This document shows, piece after piece, positions 27,720 to 35,530 of a stretch of 55,568 nt of DNA (position 1 is the first letter of the stretch; the number at the start of each line of letters is the position of its first letter). The notes under the pieces are model-generated. The model made no database searches. It was not told the DNA's origin and saw nothing but the letters and a program-made list of their open reading frames with translations. Origin of the DNA: Burkholderiales bacterium (GTDB taxonomy: Bacteria > Pseudomonadota > Gammaproteobacteria > Burkholderiales > Burkholderiaceae_C). Position numbers and translations under genes: made by a program. The stretch is taken from assembly GCA_025350505.1 (NCBI GenBank), contig JANXXS010000058.1, forward strand, positions 1 to 55,568, in the 5' to 3' direction.

Positions 27720-28324
27720 AAATGTCCCGCCGAACCATCGTCGCGGCGGCCTGCGCGGGCCTGCTGCTTGCCGGCTGCGACAAGCTCGGACTGGCGGGAA
27801 AGTCGCCGGGCTTCCACGCCACCGACATCACCGGCGCCGAGTTCGCGCGCCGCCTCGAACTGCCCGACACCGACGGCAAGATGCGCACCCTCGCCGACTG
27901 GAAGGGCAAGGTCATGGTCGTCTTCTTCGGATACACGCAGTGCCCGGACGTCTGCCCGACGACCATGGCCGAGCTCAGCCAGATCCGCAAGTCGCTGGGC
28001 GTCGAAGGCGACCGGATCGAAACCGTGTTCGTGACCATCGATCCGGAGCGCGACACGCCGCAGGTTCTGAAGGCCTACGTCGGCAACTTCGGCCCCGGCT
28101 TCACGGCGCTGCGCGGCTCGGCCGAGCAGACGGCGGCGGCCGCCAAGGAGTTCAAGGTCTTCTACGCCAAGGCGCCGGGCCGCACGCCCGGCAGCTACAC
28201 GATGGATCACAGTGCAGCGTCCTTCGTGTTCGACGCGAGCGGCCGGGCTCGTCTCTACGTCCCCTACGGCGGCGACACCAAGAATTTCGCCGCCGACCTC
28301 AAGCGACTCGTTGCCGCCGGATAG
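27716..28324 (+). CDS. SCO1/SenC family copper chaperone lipoprotein
   Basis: Delivers copper to, or reduces, the CuA site of subunit II. The 202-residue protein has a lipobox (LLLAGC, Cys21), so it is a membrane-tethered periplasmic lipoprotein rather than helix-anchored. The thioredoxin fold has the copper ligands C76 and C80 in [14 protein letters not shown] and H165 in YTMDHSAAS, plus the Sco hallmark [11 protein letters not shown]. It starts within the ctaB stop (ATGA) and ends the oxidase operon. Confidence 0.95.
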   Translation: MKMSRRTIVAAACAGLLLAGCDKLGLAGKSPGFHATDITGAEFARRLELPDTDGKMRTLADWKGKVMVVFFGYTQCPDVCPTTMAELSQIRKSLGVEGDRIETVFVTIDPERDTPQVLKAYVGNFGPGFTALRGSAEQTAAAAKEFKVFYAKAPGRTPGSYTMDHSAASFVFDASGRARLYVPYGGDTKNFAADLKRLVAAG

Positions 28325-28339
28325 GGGAAGGCAACGCCC

Positions 28340-28365
28340 AAAAGAAAACGGCCCCGACGGGGCCG
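28340..28365 (-). terminator. Intrinsic terminator of rpoH
   Basis: On the minus strand a perfect 7-bp stem (CGGCCCC, loop GTC, GGGGCCG) is followed directly by TTTTCTTTT. It lies about 46 bases after the rpoH stop. Read on the plus strand, where it follows sco, the same stem lacks a T run, so it is mainly a minus-strand terminator. Confidence 0.85.
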
Positions 28366-28410
28366 ATTGATTCGGCGAAGCGCCCCAACGAAGCGCCGTT
28401 TTCGAAGCGC

Positions 28411-29334
28411 CTAGCTCGCGTGGGCCAGAGTCTTGCGCATCTTCTTCATCGCGGCGACCTCGATCTGGCGGATCCGCTCGGCGCTGACGCCGTACTCGCA
28501 GGCCAGGTCGTGCAGGGTCATGCCGCCCGAGCTGTCGTCATTCACTTTCAGCCAGCGCTCTTCGACGATGCGGCGGCTGCGCGGGTCGAGCGTGTCGAGC
28601 GCGAGGGCGATGCCGTCCCCGGCCAGCCAGTCGCGCCTCTTCGCTTCGATCACCTGCGTCGGCTCGTTGCTGTCATCGGCCAGGTAGGCGATCGGCGCGT
28701 AGGTTTCCTCGCCGTCGTCGGCCTGCGGCTCGAGCGCGACGTCGCCGCCCGAAAGCCGCGTTTCCATCTCGAGCACTTCCTCGCGCTTGACGTTCAGCGT
28801 CTTGGCCAGCGAGTCGACCTCGCCCTGGGTCAGCGTTGTCCGGTGCGTGTCTTCGGCAGCGGCGTCGTCCTTCATGTTCTGCTTCATCGAGCGCAGGTTG
28901 AAGAATAGTTTGCGCTGCGCCTTGGTCGTCGCCACCTTGACCATGCGCCAGTTCTTCAGGATGTACTCGTGGATCTCGGCCTTGATCCAGTGCATGGCGT
29001 AGCTGACCAAGCGGACGCCCTGGTCGGGGTCGAAGCGCTTGACGGCCTTCATCAGGCCGACGTTGCCTTCCTGGATCAGGTCGCCGTGCGGCAGGCCGTA
29101 GCCCAGGTACTTGCGCGAAATCGAGACGACCAGGCGCAGGTGCGAGACGACCAGACTTCCGGCCGCCTGGAGGTCGCCGCTTTCACGCAGCCGACGGGCA
29201 AAAGCGGTCTCTTCCTCCTGCGTGAGCAGGGGAACGCGGTTGACGGCCGTGATGTAGGCGTCCAGGTTGCCGAGCGAGGGTACGAGCGCCCAGGGATCGC
29301 GGACGGCCAGCGCGGTAGCAGGGGAGTGGGTCAT
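28411..29334 (-). CDS. rpoH: RNA polymerase heat-shock sigma factor RpoH (sigma-32)
   Basis: Directs RNA polymerase to heat-shock promoters. The 307-residue protein has sigma region 2 (SHLRLVVSISRKYLGYGLPHGDLIQEGNVGLMKAVKRFDPD, RLVSYAMHWIKAEIHEYILKNWRMVKVATTKAQRKLFFNLR), where the RpoH box (QRKLFFNLR) is diagnostic, and region 4 (TLHDLACEYGVSAERIRQIEVAAMKKMR). The ATG of MTHSPATAL gives normal length; an in-frame upstream TTG would add 13 residues that overlap promoter DNA. A perfect CIRCE box sits 43 bases upstream, so HrcA is likely to control it. Confidence 0.98.
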   Translation of the reverse strand: MTHSPATALAVRDPWALVPSLGNLDAYITAVNRVPLLTQEEETAFARRLRESGDLQAAGSLVVSHLRLVVSISRKYLGYGLPHGDLIQEGNVGLMKAVKRFDPDQGVRLVSYAMHWIKAEIHEYILKNWRMVKVATTKAQRKLFFNLRSMKQNMKDDAAAEDTHRTTLTQGEVDSLAKTLNVKREEVLEMETRLSGGDVALEPQADDGEETYAPIAYLADDSNEPTQVIEAKRRDWLAGDGIALALDTLDPRSRRIVEERWLKVNDDSSGGMTLHDLACEYGVSAERIRQIEVAAMKKMRKTLAHAS

Positions 29335-29373
29335 GGTGACATCAGACAGCCTCTTGACCTTTCGGTTCCGCAA

Positions 29374-29379
29374 ATATTA
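29374..29379 (-). promoter_or_regulatory. Candidate rpoH -10 box overlapping the CIRCE element
   Basis: TAATAT on the minus strand, formed partly by the proximal CIRCE arm; a weak -35 (TTAGCA, 18-base spacing) would come from the distal arm. Transcription would start near 29367, about 33 bases before the rpoH ATG, and HrcA bound to the box would block it. Confidence 0.45.
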
Positions 29380-29403
29380 GCACTCAGGCCTCCAGAGTGC
29401 TAA
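29377..29403. promoter_or_regulatory. CIRCE element (HrcA operator) in front of rpoH
   Basis: Exact match to the CIRCE consensus: TTAGCACTC, nine bases (AGGCCTCCA), GAGTGCTAA. CIRCE is the operator of the heat-shock repressor HrcA, classically in front of groESL and dnaK. Here it lies only between rpoH (43 bases downstream on the minus strand) and the end of the hybrid kinase gene, so rpoH is the only plausible target. hrcA itself is not in the window. Confidence 0.95.
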
Positions 29404-29477
29404 GAGGCGGCCAATCGTCTCGATGAGCCTGCGCTATCGACTTCCGGCAAGGGTCGTACCGGGTATCCCCTGGCAGG

Positions 29478-32400
29478 CTAGCTGAACGCGGTGTCCATCC
29501 GGTCGAGCAGGTCGTCCAGCGCCGCCAGAAGCTCCGCCACGTCGACCGGCTTGGTCAGGTAGCGAGTCGCCCCGGCGGCCAATGCCGCGTCGATTTGCGG
29601 CCCGAGGGCGTCGGCCGAGACGACGATCACCGGGATCGGCGCGGTGTCCGGGTCGGCCTTGAAGTGGCGCAGCAGCTCCAGGCCGCTGATGTCGGGAAGG
29701 TGCATGTCGAGCAGGATCAGGTGCGGCCGCCGCGCCCGCACCGCCGCCAGGCCGTCCAGCCCGGTCACCGAGACCTCCATCTGCACCTGCTCGCGTTGCG
29801 CCAGGATGCCGCGCATGACCTCGACGTTGGTCTCGTTGTCCTCTACGTAATGGACGATGCGCCGGTGGTACTCGGCCGGCGCCGAGTCGAGCAGGTCGAG
29901 GTTGGAGCGGACGGTGTCGGGATCGATCGCCTTCGGCAGCCTGAGCGTGAAGGACGAGCCTTCGCCGGGGAAGCTCTTCACGCCGATCGAGCCGCCCATC
30001 AGCTCGGCCAGGCGCCGGCTGATGACCAGGCCGATGCCGGTGCCCTGCAGCGCCGTGCGCTCGCGGCCGAGCCGGTTGAAGGGCTTGAAGAGCTCTTCCA
30101 TCTGCTCCGGCGTCATGCCCAGGCCGGTGTCGGTGACGGCGATCTCGACGGTGTCCGGCGCGACCAGCCGGCTGGCGACGTGGACCCGGCCGGCCTCGGC
30201 GTTGTACTTGACGGCGTTGCTGAGCAGGTTGGTGAGAATCTGCTTGACCCGGGTCGCGTCGCCGACGATCCCGGCGGTGCCGGGCGCCAGGTCCTGGCTG
30301 ATGCGGATGTCTCGGCGCAACGCGTCGCTGGCGACCAGCGCAACCGTCGCCGCGACCAGCTCGGGCAGGTCGAGGGTGGTCGGTTGCAGGCGCAGGTTGC
30401 CGGACTCGATGCGCGACAGGTCGAGCACGTCGTTGATCATGTCGAGCAGATGCCAGCCGGCCTGCTGGATCTGCCCGACCCAGGGCCGCTGCGCCGGCAC
30501 CAGCGGATGGCGCTGGTCGATCTCGAGCAACTGGGCGAAGCCGAGCATGGCGTTGAGCGGCGTGCGCAATTCGTGGCTCATGCGCGAGAGGAATTCGCTC
30601 TTCGCCCGGTTCGATGCCTCCGCCGCCTCGCGCGCCCGCTCGGCTTCCTCGAGGCGAAGGTGCTCGGTGATGTCTTCGACGACGCCGACGATGCGCCAAG
30701 GCTCGTTGTTCGAATCGCGCAGCAGGGTGACGGTGGCGCGTACCCAGACGATCTCGCTGCCCTTGGTGATGCAGCGCTTGTGGCGCCGGTACATGGGGAT
30801 TTCACCCCGTACCAGCTGGGCGGTCATGGCTTCGTCGTTGGCTTGGTCCTCGGGGTGCGTCAGCTCGGCCGGCGTCAGGGCCGCGAGCTCGACTTCGCTG
30901 TAGCCGGTGAGCTCGCAAAAGCGCGGATTGGCCTGGATGACGCGTCCGGCGAGGTCGGTGTAGACGACGCCGATCGGCACGTTGTCGAGGATGTTTCGAA
31001 AGCGCTGCTCGCTGGCGCGCAGCGCCGCCTCGGCGACGTGGCGCTCACCGACCTCGGCGCGCAACGCAGCCGTCCGCTCGCGCACTGCGCTCTCGATGCG
31101 GCGCGTCCTGCCGGTCGTGATGAGCAGCGAGGCACCCAGCATCGCCGCCGAGAGCAGGCCGGCCGCCGAGAACGCCCAGGCGCTGCGATCGCGGGCGTCT
31201 GGAACGTCCTGCGGATCGGCCGAGACACGCAGATCCCATTGCCGACCCGCAAAGGCGAACGGTCGCTCGTGCATCAGGCCGGTCGGCGATGCTTCGCAGC
31301 CGAAGCGGCCGGCGACGCGTCGCCGCGTCGCCAGGTGGTCGGCATCGACGACGCAGAGGTTGAGGTACGCCGGCACCTTGCCGACCAGGCTGGCAAGCTG
31401 CTCGTCCATCGCCAGCGAGACGAAGACGACGCCGCGAAAGGCGGCGCGCCGCTCCGACGGCGTCGCGACGTCGCCGTCGTAGACCGCCTGGTAGACGACG
31501 ACGCCCATCTGCCGATCGCCCTCGCTTTGCTGGCTCAGGCGAAAACCGGCGGTCGCTGCCGGACGGCCGGTCTCGACCGCCGCCGTGATCGCCGCCCGTG
31601 CCGCCGGCACCGACATCGCGTTCACGCCCAGTGCCGCCGAATTTTCGCGGGACGGCTCGATCTGCCGTATCGCGACGATGTCGCCGCCCTCGGACCGGGC
31701 TTCGGGCGACGCGGGGTCGAGTGCGGTGGCGCCGGCGGCGAAGCTGTTCGGACGGTCGAAGACGCGGTAACCGGGGCTGCCGTCGGCGCGCACCCGCGCC
31801 TCGAAGGCGGCGACGTCCTCGCGGCGCACCCGCTCGCCCCAGCCCATCGCCCGCACCGCGCCACCGCCGAGCCAGTTCTCGGTTGCCGTGCGCATCTCGA
31901 CTCGGCTCGGCATACGGGTCAGGCTGAACACGCCGCGCAAGGCCTCGAGGGCGCGCAGCGGCTCCTGCAGCTGGGTCACCAGGATCAGCGACGCGCTCGA
32001 GGCGTCATGGTCGAACGACGCGCGCACACGCTCGCCGTTCCAGCGCCCGACCTGGATGATGCCCAGGCCGAGAAAGGCGGCCACGAGCGCGAGCGTCAGG
32101 CCGACCGGGATGCGGCGCGGCGTCCACTCGGATGCCGGCCGGCCGATCAGCGTGAGGACGATCGGCGTGGCGATCAGGAGGCCGGCCAGATCGCCGATCC
32201 ACCAGGTTCCCAAGGTGTAGACCAGCGCGCCGTTGGCGACAAGGCCCGAGGCGCTGAGGATCGCCGTCGCGACGCTGGTCGAGATGAAGCTGCTCGCCGA
32301 GCAGGCTGCAATGAAGCGGGCGACGTCGGCCGGCAGGGTGAGGGTGAGCGGATGGCGTACGAAGCGCTGCACCAGCGCCGCGCCGACGCCGGCTTGCAAA

Positions 32401-32720
32401 GCGGCGCCGATGCCGATCCCGGCGGGCACGGCCAGCGCCGTCAGATCGCGGTGGCCGTGTGCCGCGACCAGGGCGGCGTTGACGCAGAAGGAGCCGAGCG
32501 CGACGGCACCGATCATGCGCCTGCCATAGATGAGCACGCTCGCCAGCGCGATCCCGGCTGACAGGTACAGCGGCGACGCGTAGCCCGCCGGGATCGCCAG
32601 AAGCATCGCCAGCAGCCCGGCGGCGGTGTAGGCGAGCGTCGTCAGCGCAAACGGCAAGCCCCACCGCGCCCAGGCGTCGTTGCCGGCAAGCGGCGTCTTC
32701 AGTGCGGCAAAGAGTGACAT
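29478..32720 (-). CDS. Hybrid sensor histidine kinase (MASE1-CHASE-PAS-HisKA-HATPase-REC)
   Basis: A 1080-residue membrane sensor. In order: an N-terminal multi-helix MASE1-like region (about 20-230, with SPLYLSAGIALASVLIYGRR and TWWIGDLAGLLIATPIVL); an extracytoplasmic CHASE-type domain (about 250-500; AMGWGERVRREDVAAFEARVR, FRGVVFVSLAMDEQLASLVG); another helix near 540; a PAS domain (about 590-705; RFRNILDNVPIGVVYTDLAGRV); HisKA with H716 (FLSRMSHELRTPLN); HATPase (TNLLSNAVKYN, DTGLGMT, GTGIGLVISRRL); and a C-terminal receiver with D1005 (LILLDMHLPDISG). No output domain or partner regulator is adjacent. It lies downstream of dhaK on the same strand, separated by two hairpins. Confidence 0.93.
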   Translation of the reverse strand: MSLFAALKTPLAGNDAWARWGLPFALTTLAYTAAGLLAMLLAIPAGYASPLYLSAGIALASVLIYGRRMIGAVALGSFCVNAALVAAHGHRDLTALAVPAGIGIGAALQAGVGAALVQRFVRHPLTLTLPADVARFIAACSASSFISTSVATAILSASGLVANGALVYTLGTWWIGDLAGLLIATPIVLTLIGRPASEWTPRRIPVGLTLALVAAFLGLGIIQVGRWNGERVRASFDHDASSASLILVTQLQEPLRALEALRGVFSLTRMPSRVEMRTATENWLGGGAVRAMGWGERVRREDVAAFEARVRADGSPGYRVFDRPNSFAAGATALDPASPEARSEGGDIVAIRQIEPSRENSAALGVNAMSVPAARAAITAAVETGRPAATAGFRLSQQSEGDRQMGVVVYQAVYDGDVATPSERRAAFRGVVFVSLAMDEQLASLVGKVPAYLNLCVVDADHLATRRRVAGRFGCEASPTGLMHERPFAFAGRQWDLRVSADPQDVPDARDRSAWAFSAAGLLSAAMLGASLLITTGRTRRIESAVRERTAALRAEVGERHVAEAALRASEQRFRNILDNVPIGVVYTDLAGRVIQANPRFCELTGYSEVELAALTPAELTHPEDQANDEAMTAQLVRGEIPMYRRHKRCITKGSEIVWVRATVTLLRDSNNEPWRIVGVVEDITEHLRLEEAERAREAAEASNRAKSEFLSRMSHELRTPLNAMLGFAQLLEIDQRHPLVPAQRPWVGQIQQAGWHLLDMINDVLDLSRIESGNLRLQPTTLDLPELVAATVALVASDALRRDIRISQDLAPGTAGIVGDATRVKQILTNLLSNAVKYNAEAGRVHVASRLVAPDTVEIAVTDTGLGMTPEQMEELFKPFNRLGRERTALQGTGIGLVISRRLAELMGGSIGVKSFPGEGSSFTLRLPKAIDPDTVRSNLDLLDSAPAEYHRRIVHYVEDNETNVEVMRGILAQREQVQMEVSVTGLDGLAAVRARRPHLILLDMHLPDISGLELLRHFKADPDTAPIPVIVVSADALGPQIDAALAAGATRYLTKPVDVAELLAALDDLLDRMDTAFS

Positions 32721-32745
32721 CGGCGATCGTTGCCCTGCCGGCGTC

Positions 32746-32769
32746 CGTTCGGCATAGGCCCGCCGAACG
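32746..32769. promoter_or_regulatory. Perfect 8-bp stem-loop in the leader of the hybrid kinase gene
   Basis: CGTTCGGC and GCCGAACG separated by eight bases, 26 bases upstream of the kinase start codon. It could be an operator or an mRNA structure; there is no T tract on either side. Confidence 0.5.
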
Positions 32770-32795
32770 ATAACCGGCGGTGCTCTGAAACGGCT

Positions 32796-32819
32796 CGATT
32801 CCGCCCGCAAGGCGGATCG
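32796..32819 (-). terminator. Terminator-like hairpin after dhaK
   Basis: A 9-bp stem with one bulged base and a 5-base loop, 22 bases after the dhaK stop. The minus-strand sequence beyond it has only a short T run (GTTTC), so termination may be partial and the hybrid kinase may receive read-through. Confidence 0.45.
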
Positions 32820-32840
32820 ACGGTGGCCCGGAGACCGGTC

Positions 32841-33830
32841 TCAGACGCCCCAGCGCAACGCCGCGGTATGCACCGGCGCGTCCCACAGGGCGAGCGTCGT
32901 CGCGTCGGCAGCGCTCACGGTGATCGAGCAGCCCGCCATCTCGAGCGACGTGACGAAGGGCCCGGTCAGGTAGCGCACGACCTGGATGCCGGCCCCGGCG
33001 AGCACCTTGCGCGCCGCGTTGACCATCAGGTAGAGCTCGAGCAGCGGCGTGCCGCCGAAGCCGTTGACGAGGAGCAGCACCTCCTGTCCCGACCTGAGCG
33101 ATAGGTCCTTCAGGATCGCGCCGGTGAGCTCGGCGGCGATGTCGTCTGCCGAGGCGAGCCTGACGCGGCGCCGCCCCGGCTCGCCGTGGATGCCGACGCC
33201 CATTTCCATCTCGTCGACGCCGATCTGGAAGGTGGGCTTGCCGGCCGCCGGCACGGTGCACGACGTGAGCGCCACGCCCATCGACGCGGTCGCCTTGTTG
33301 ACCGAGTCGCCGAGCGCCTTCAGGGCCGCCAGGTTGTCGCCGCGTTCGGCCGCGGCGCCGACGATCTTCTCGACGATCAGCGTGCCGGCAACGCCGCGGC
33401 GGCCGGTGGTGTAGGTCGAGTCCTCGACGGCGACGTCGTCGTTGACGATGACGGTCGCGTTGTCGCAGGTCACCATCTCGGCGGCCATCTGGAAATTCAT
33501 CATGTCGCCGGAGTAGTTCTTGACGATGAACAGCACGCCGGCGCCGGTATCGACGGCCTGCGCCGCGGCGAGCATCTGGTCGGGTGTCGGCGATGTAAAG
33601 ACTTGCCCGGAGCAGGCCGCGTCGAGCATGCCCATGCCGACGAAGCCGCTGTGCAGCGGCTCGTGACCGGCGCCGCCGCCCGAGATGAGCGCTACCTTGC
33701 CGTGCTTCAGCGTGCGCCGGCGCACAAAGGCCGCGCCAACGCCCAGGCTCACGATGTCGGCGTGCGCGGCGGCAAAGCCGTCCAGCGATTCGGCAAGCAG
33801 CGAATCGACATCGTTGATGAGCTTCTTCAT
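32841..33830 (-). CDS. dhaK: Dihydroxyacetone kinase subunit DhaK
   Basis: The substrate-binding kinase subunit, which in characterised members holds dihydroxyacetone as a hemiaminal on a histidine. The 329-residue protein has GGGAGHEPLHSGFVGMGMLD with H56, KNYSGDMMNF with D109, and the covalent-binding histidine H215 in GVGIHGEPGR. H56 and D109 match the E. coli DhaK catalytic residues in number as well as context. It is preceded by dhaL (10-base gap), the reverse of the common K-L order, and is the last gene of the operon. Tetrulose kinases share this fold, so the substrate may not be dihydroxyacetone. Confidence 0.93.
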   Translation of the reverse strand: MKKLINDVDSLLAESLDGFAAAHADIVSLGVGAAFVRRRTLKHGKVALISGGGAGHEPLHSGFVGMGMLDAACSGQVFTSPTPDQMLAAAQAVDTGAGVLFIVKNYSGDMMNFQMAAEMVTCDNATVIVNDDVAVEDSTYTTGRRGVAGTLIVEKIVGAAAERGDNLAALKALGDSVNKATASMGVALTSCTVPAAGKPTFQIGVDEMEMGVGIHGEPGRRRVRLASADDIAAELTGAILKDLSLRSGQEVLLLVNGFGGTPLLELYLMVNAARKVLAGAGIQVVRYLTGPFVTSLEMAGCSITVSAADATTLALWDAPVHTAALRWGV

Positions 33831-33840
33831 GGGCGTGCTT

Positions 33841-34476
33841 TCAGGCGGATGGAGTTGGGGCAGGCGCGGGCGCAGGCTGCCGATCGAGGCTGTCACAGAT
33901 CGCGCTGACGATCAATGCCATCGAACGCGAACCCGGGTCGACATGGCCGAGCGCACGCTCGCCGAGGAAGGAGGCGCGGCCGCGGATCGCGTCCATCTGC
34001 GCCGTCGCGTCGGCGCTGGCGAAGGCGCAGGCGCGTACTCGCGGAACCAGTTCGTCGCCGCCGGCGGCGAGCACCTTCTGCACCGGGTCGAGCACGTCGA
34101 GCAGGGTCTTCTGGCCGACCTCGGCCTTGCCGAGCCGGGTCAGCGCCTTGATCGATGCGTCGACGGCGCGGGCCAGCGCCGGCGCGGTCGGCGGATCGGG
34201 CAGCTCCTTGCCGAGCGTCATCAGCAAGGTGCCGAATACCGGGCCCGACGAGCCGCCGATCGTCGACATGCAGGTCGCACCCATCGCGCGCAAGGCGTCG
34301 TTGAGCGATTGCGTGGCCAGGTCGTCGAGCCTGGCCTGGATCGCCAGTGCGCCGCGGCGCATGTTGAGGCCGTGGTCGCCGTCGCCGATCGCCTGGTCGA
34401 GGGCGGTCAGCTCCTCGACGTGGTCGATCAAAGTCTGCGTGGCGCTGCGGATGAGGTCGGCGTGTGTCGTCGTCAT
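33841..34476 (-). CDS. dhaL: Dihydroxyacetone kinase subunit DhaL
   Basis: The nucleotide-binding kinase subunit. The 211-residue all-helical protein has the metal-ADP binding pattern LDQAIGDGDHGLNM (D27, D32, D34), CMSTIGGSSGPVFGTL, and GRASFLGERALGHVDPGS near the end, followed by a Pro/Ala-rich tail. GCGAGGAG precedes the ATG. In PTS-linked systems DhaL is recharged by DhaM, in others ATP is used directly. No DhaM, EI or HPr gene is present nearby, so the phosphate donor is open. Confidence 0.93.
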   Translation of the reverse strand: MTTTHADLIRSATQTLIDHVEELTALDQAIGDGDHGLNMRRGALAIQARLDDLATQSLNDALRAMGATCMSTIGGSSGPVFGTLLMTLGKELPDPPTAPALARAVDASIKALTRLGKAEVGQKTLLDVLDPVQKVLAAGGDELVPRVRACAFASADATAQMDAIRGRASFLGERALGHVDPGSRSMALIVSAICDSLDRQPAPAPAPTPSA

Positions 34477-34501
34477 AGGCTCCTCGCTCGTTGCGCGCCG
34501 C

Positions 34502-35530
34502 TCACGCGGCGATGCGGCGGCCCTCGGCGTCGAACCAGAGCGGCCGCAGCAACTCGACCCGCACCACGTCGCCGGGCGCGAAGCTTTCGTCCGCCGGTGC
34601 CGCCGTGATCAGCTCCTGATCGCTGTCGTCGAGGCCGACGTGCACCAGGTGCTGGTCGCTCAGCCGCTCGATCCGCTTGACGCGGGCGGCACGGTGGCTG
34701 GCGTCGGCCGAGTCGCGGTGCAGGCGCAGGTGCTCGGCGCGCACGCCGACCGTGACCGCACGGCCGGGACCGGCCAGCCCGGCGACGAGGCCGCGCGGCA
34801 CGAGGTTGATGCGCGGCGAGCCGAGTCGCGCCGCGACGTAGCTGCTGACCGGGTCCTCGTAGATCTGCTGCGGCGTACCGACCTGGACCAGGCGACCCTG
34901 CTCGAGCACGCCGATACGGGTGGCCATGGTCAGCGCCTCGATCTGGTCGTGTGTGACGTAGACCAGTGTCGCGCCGAGGTCCTGCTGGATGCGCTTGAGC
35001 TCCAGGCGCAGGTCGTTGCGCAGCTTGGCGTCGAGCGAGGAGAGCGGCTCGTCCATCAGGTAGAGCGCGGGGCTGCGTACCAGGGCGCGGCCGATCGCGA
35101 CGCGCTGCATCTGCCCGCCCGACAGCCGCGTCGCCGGGCTCTGCAGCTTGTCGGCGATGCGCAGCATCTGCGCCACCTCGGTCACCTTGCGACGCACCTC
35201 GTCTTCGGGCGTCGGGCGGCGCGGCGAGCGCAACGGGAAGGCCAGGTTGTCGTAGACACTCAGATGCGGATAGAGCGAGTACTGCTGGAACACGAAGGCA
35301 ACGTCGCGCAAGGCCGGAGCGAGCCCTGTCACGTCGTGGCCACCGATGTGCACCTCTCCGGTGTCGGGCGTCTCCAGGCCTGCGATCAGGCGCAGCGTCG
35401 TCGTCTTGCCAGCGCCGCTCGGGCCGAGCAGGACGATGAACTCGCCGCTCGCGACGTCGAGGCTCAGGTCCTGCACCGCCTGCACGGCGCCGAAGCGCTT
35501 GGCGACGCCGGCCAGCCGCAGGTCAGCCAT
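34502..35530 (-). CDS. ABC transporter ATP-binding protein (MalK/UgpC type), canonical signature
   Basis: A 342-residue importer ATPase of the carbohydrate (CUT1) class. Walker A GPSGAGKTT (36-44), signature LSGGQ (136-140), Walker B LYLMDEP, H-loop YVTHDQ, then the C-terminal OB-type regulatory domain (VTVGVRAEHLRLHRDS). It overlaps the upstream ATPase gene by eight bases, so two different ATPases are made from one message and probably form a heterodimer. It resembles one of the paired ATPases of glycerol-type (GlpST) systems. Confidence 0.93.
   Translation of the reverse strand: MADLRLAGVAKRFGAVQAVQDLSLDVASGEFIVLLGPSGAGKTTTLRLIAGLETPDTGEVHIGGHDVTGLAPALRDVAFVFQQYSLYPHLSVYDNLAFPLRSPRRPTPEDEVRRKVTEVAQMLRIADKLQSPATRLSGGQMQRVAIGRALVRSPALYLMDEPLSSLDAKLRNDLRLELKRIQQDLGATLVYVTHDQIEALTMATRIGVLEQGRLVQVGTPQQIYEDPVSSYVAARLGSPRINLVPRGLVAGLAGPGRAVTVGVRAEHLRLHRDSADASHRAARVKRIERLSDQHLVHVGLDDSDQELITAAPADESFAPGDVVRVELLRPLWFDAEGRRIAA

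Noticed and set aside
29354-29378. TTGACC followed by AATATT on the plus strand near rpoH
   Set aside because: The spacing is 13-15 bases and there is no gene on that strand to drive; most likely chance next to CIRCE.
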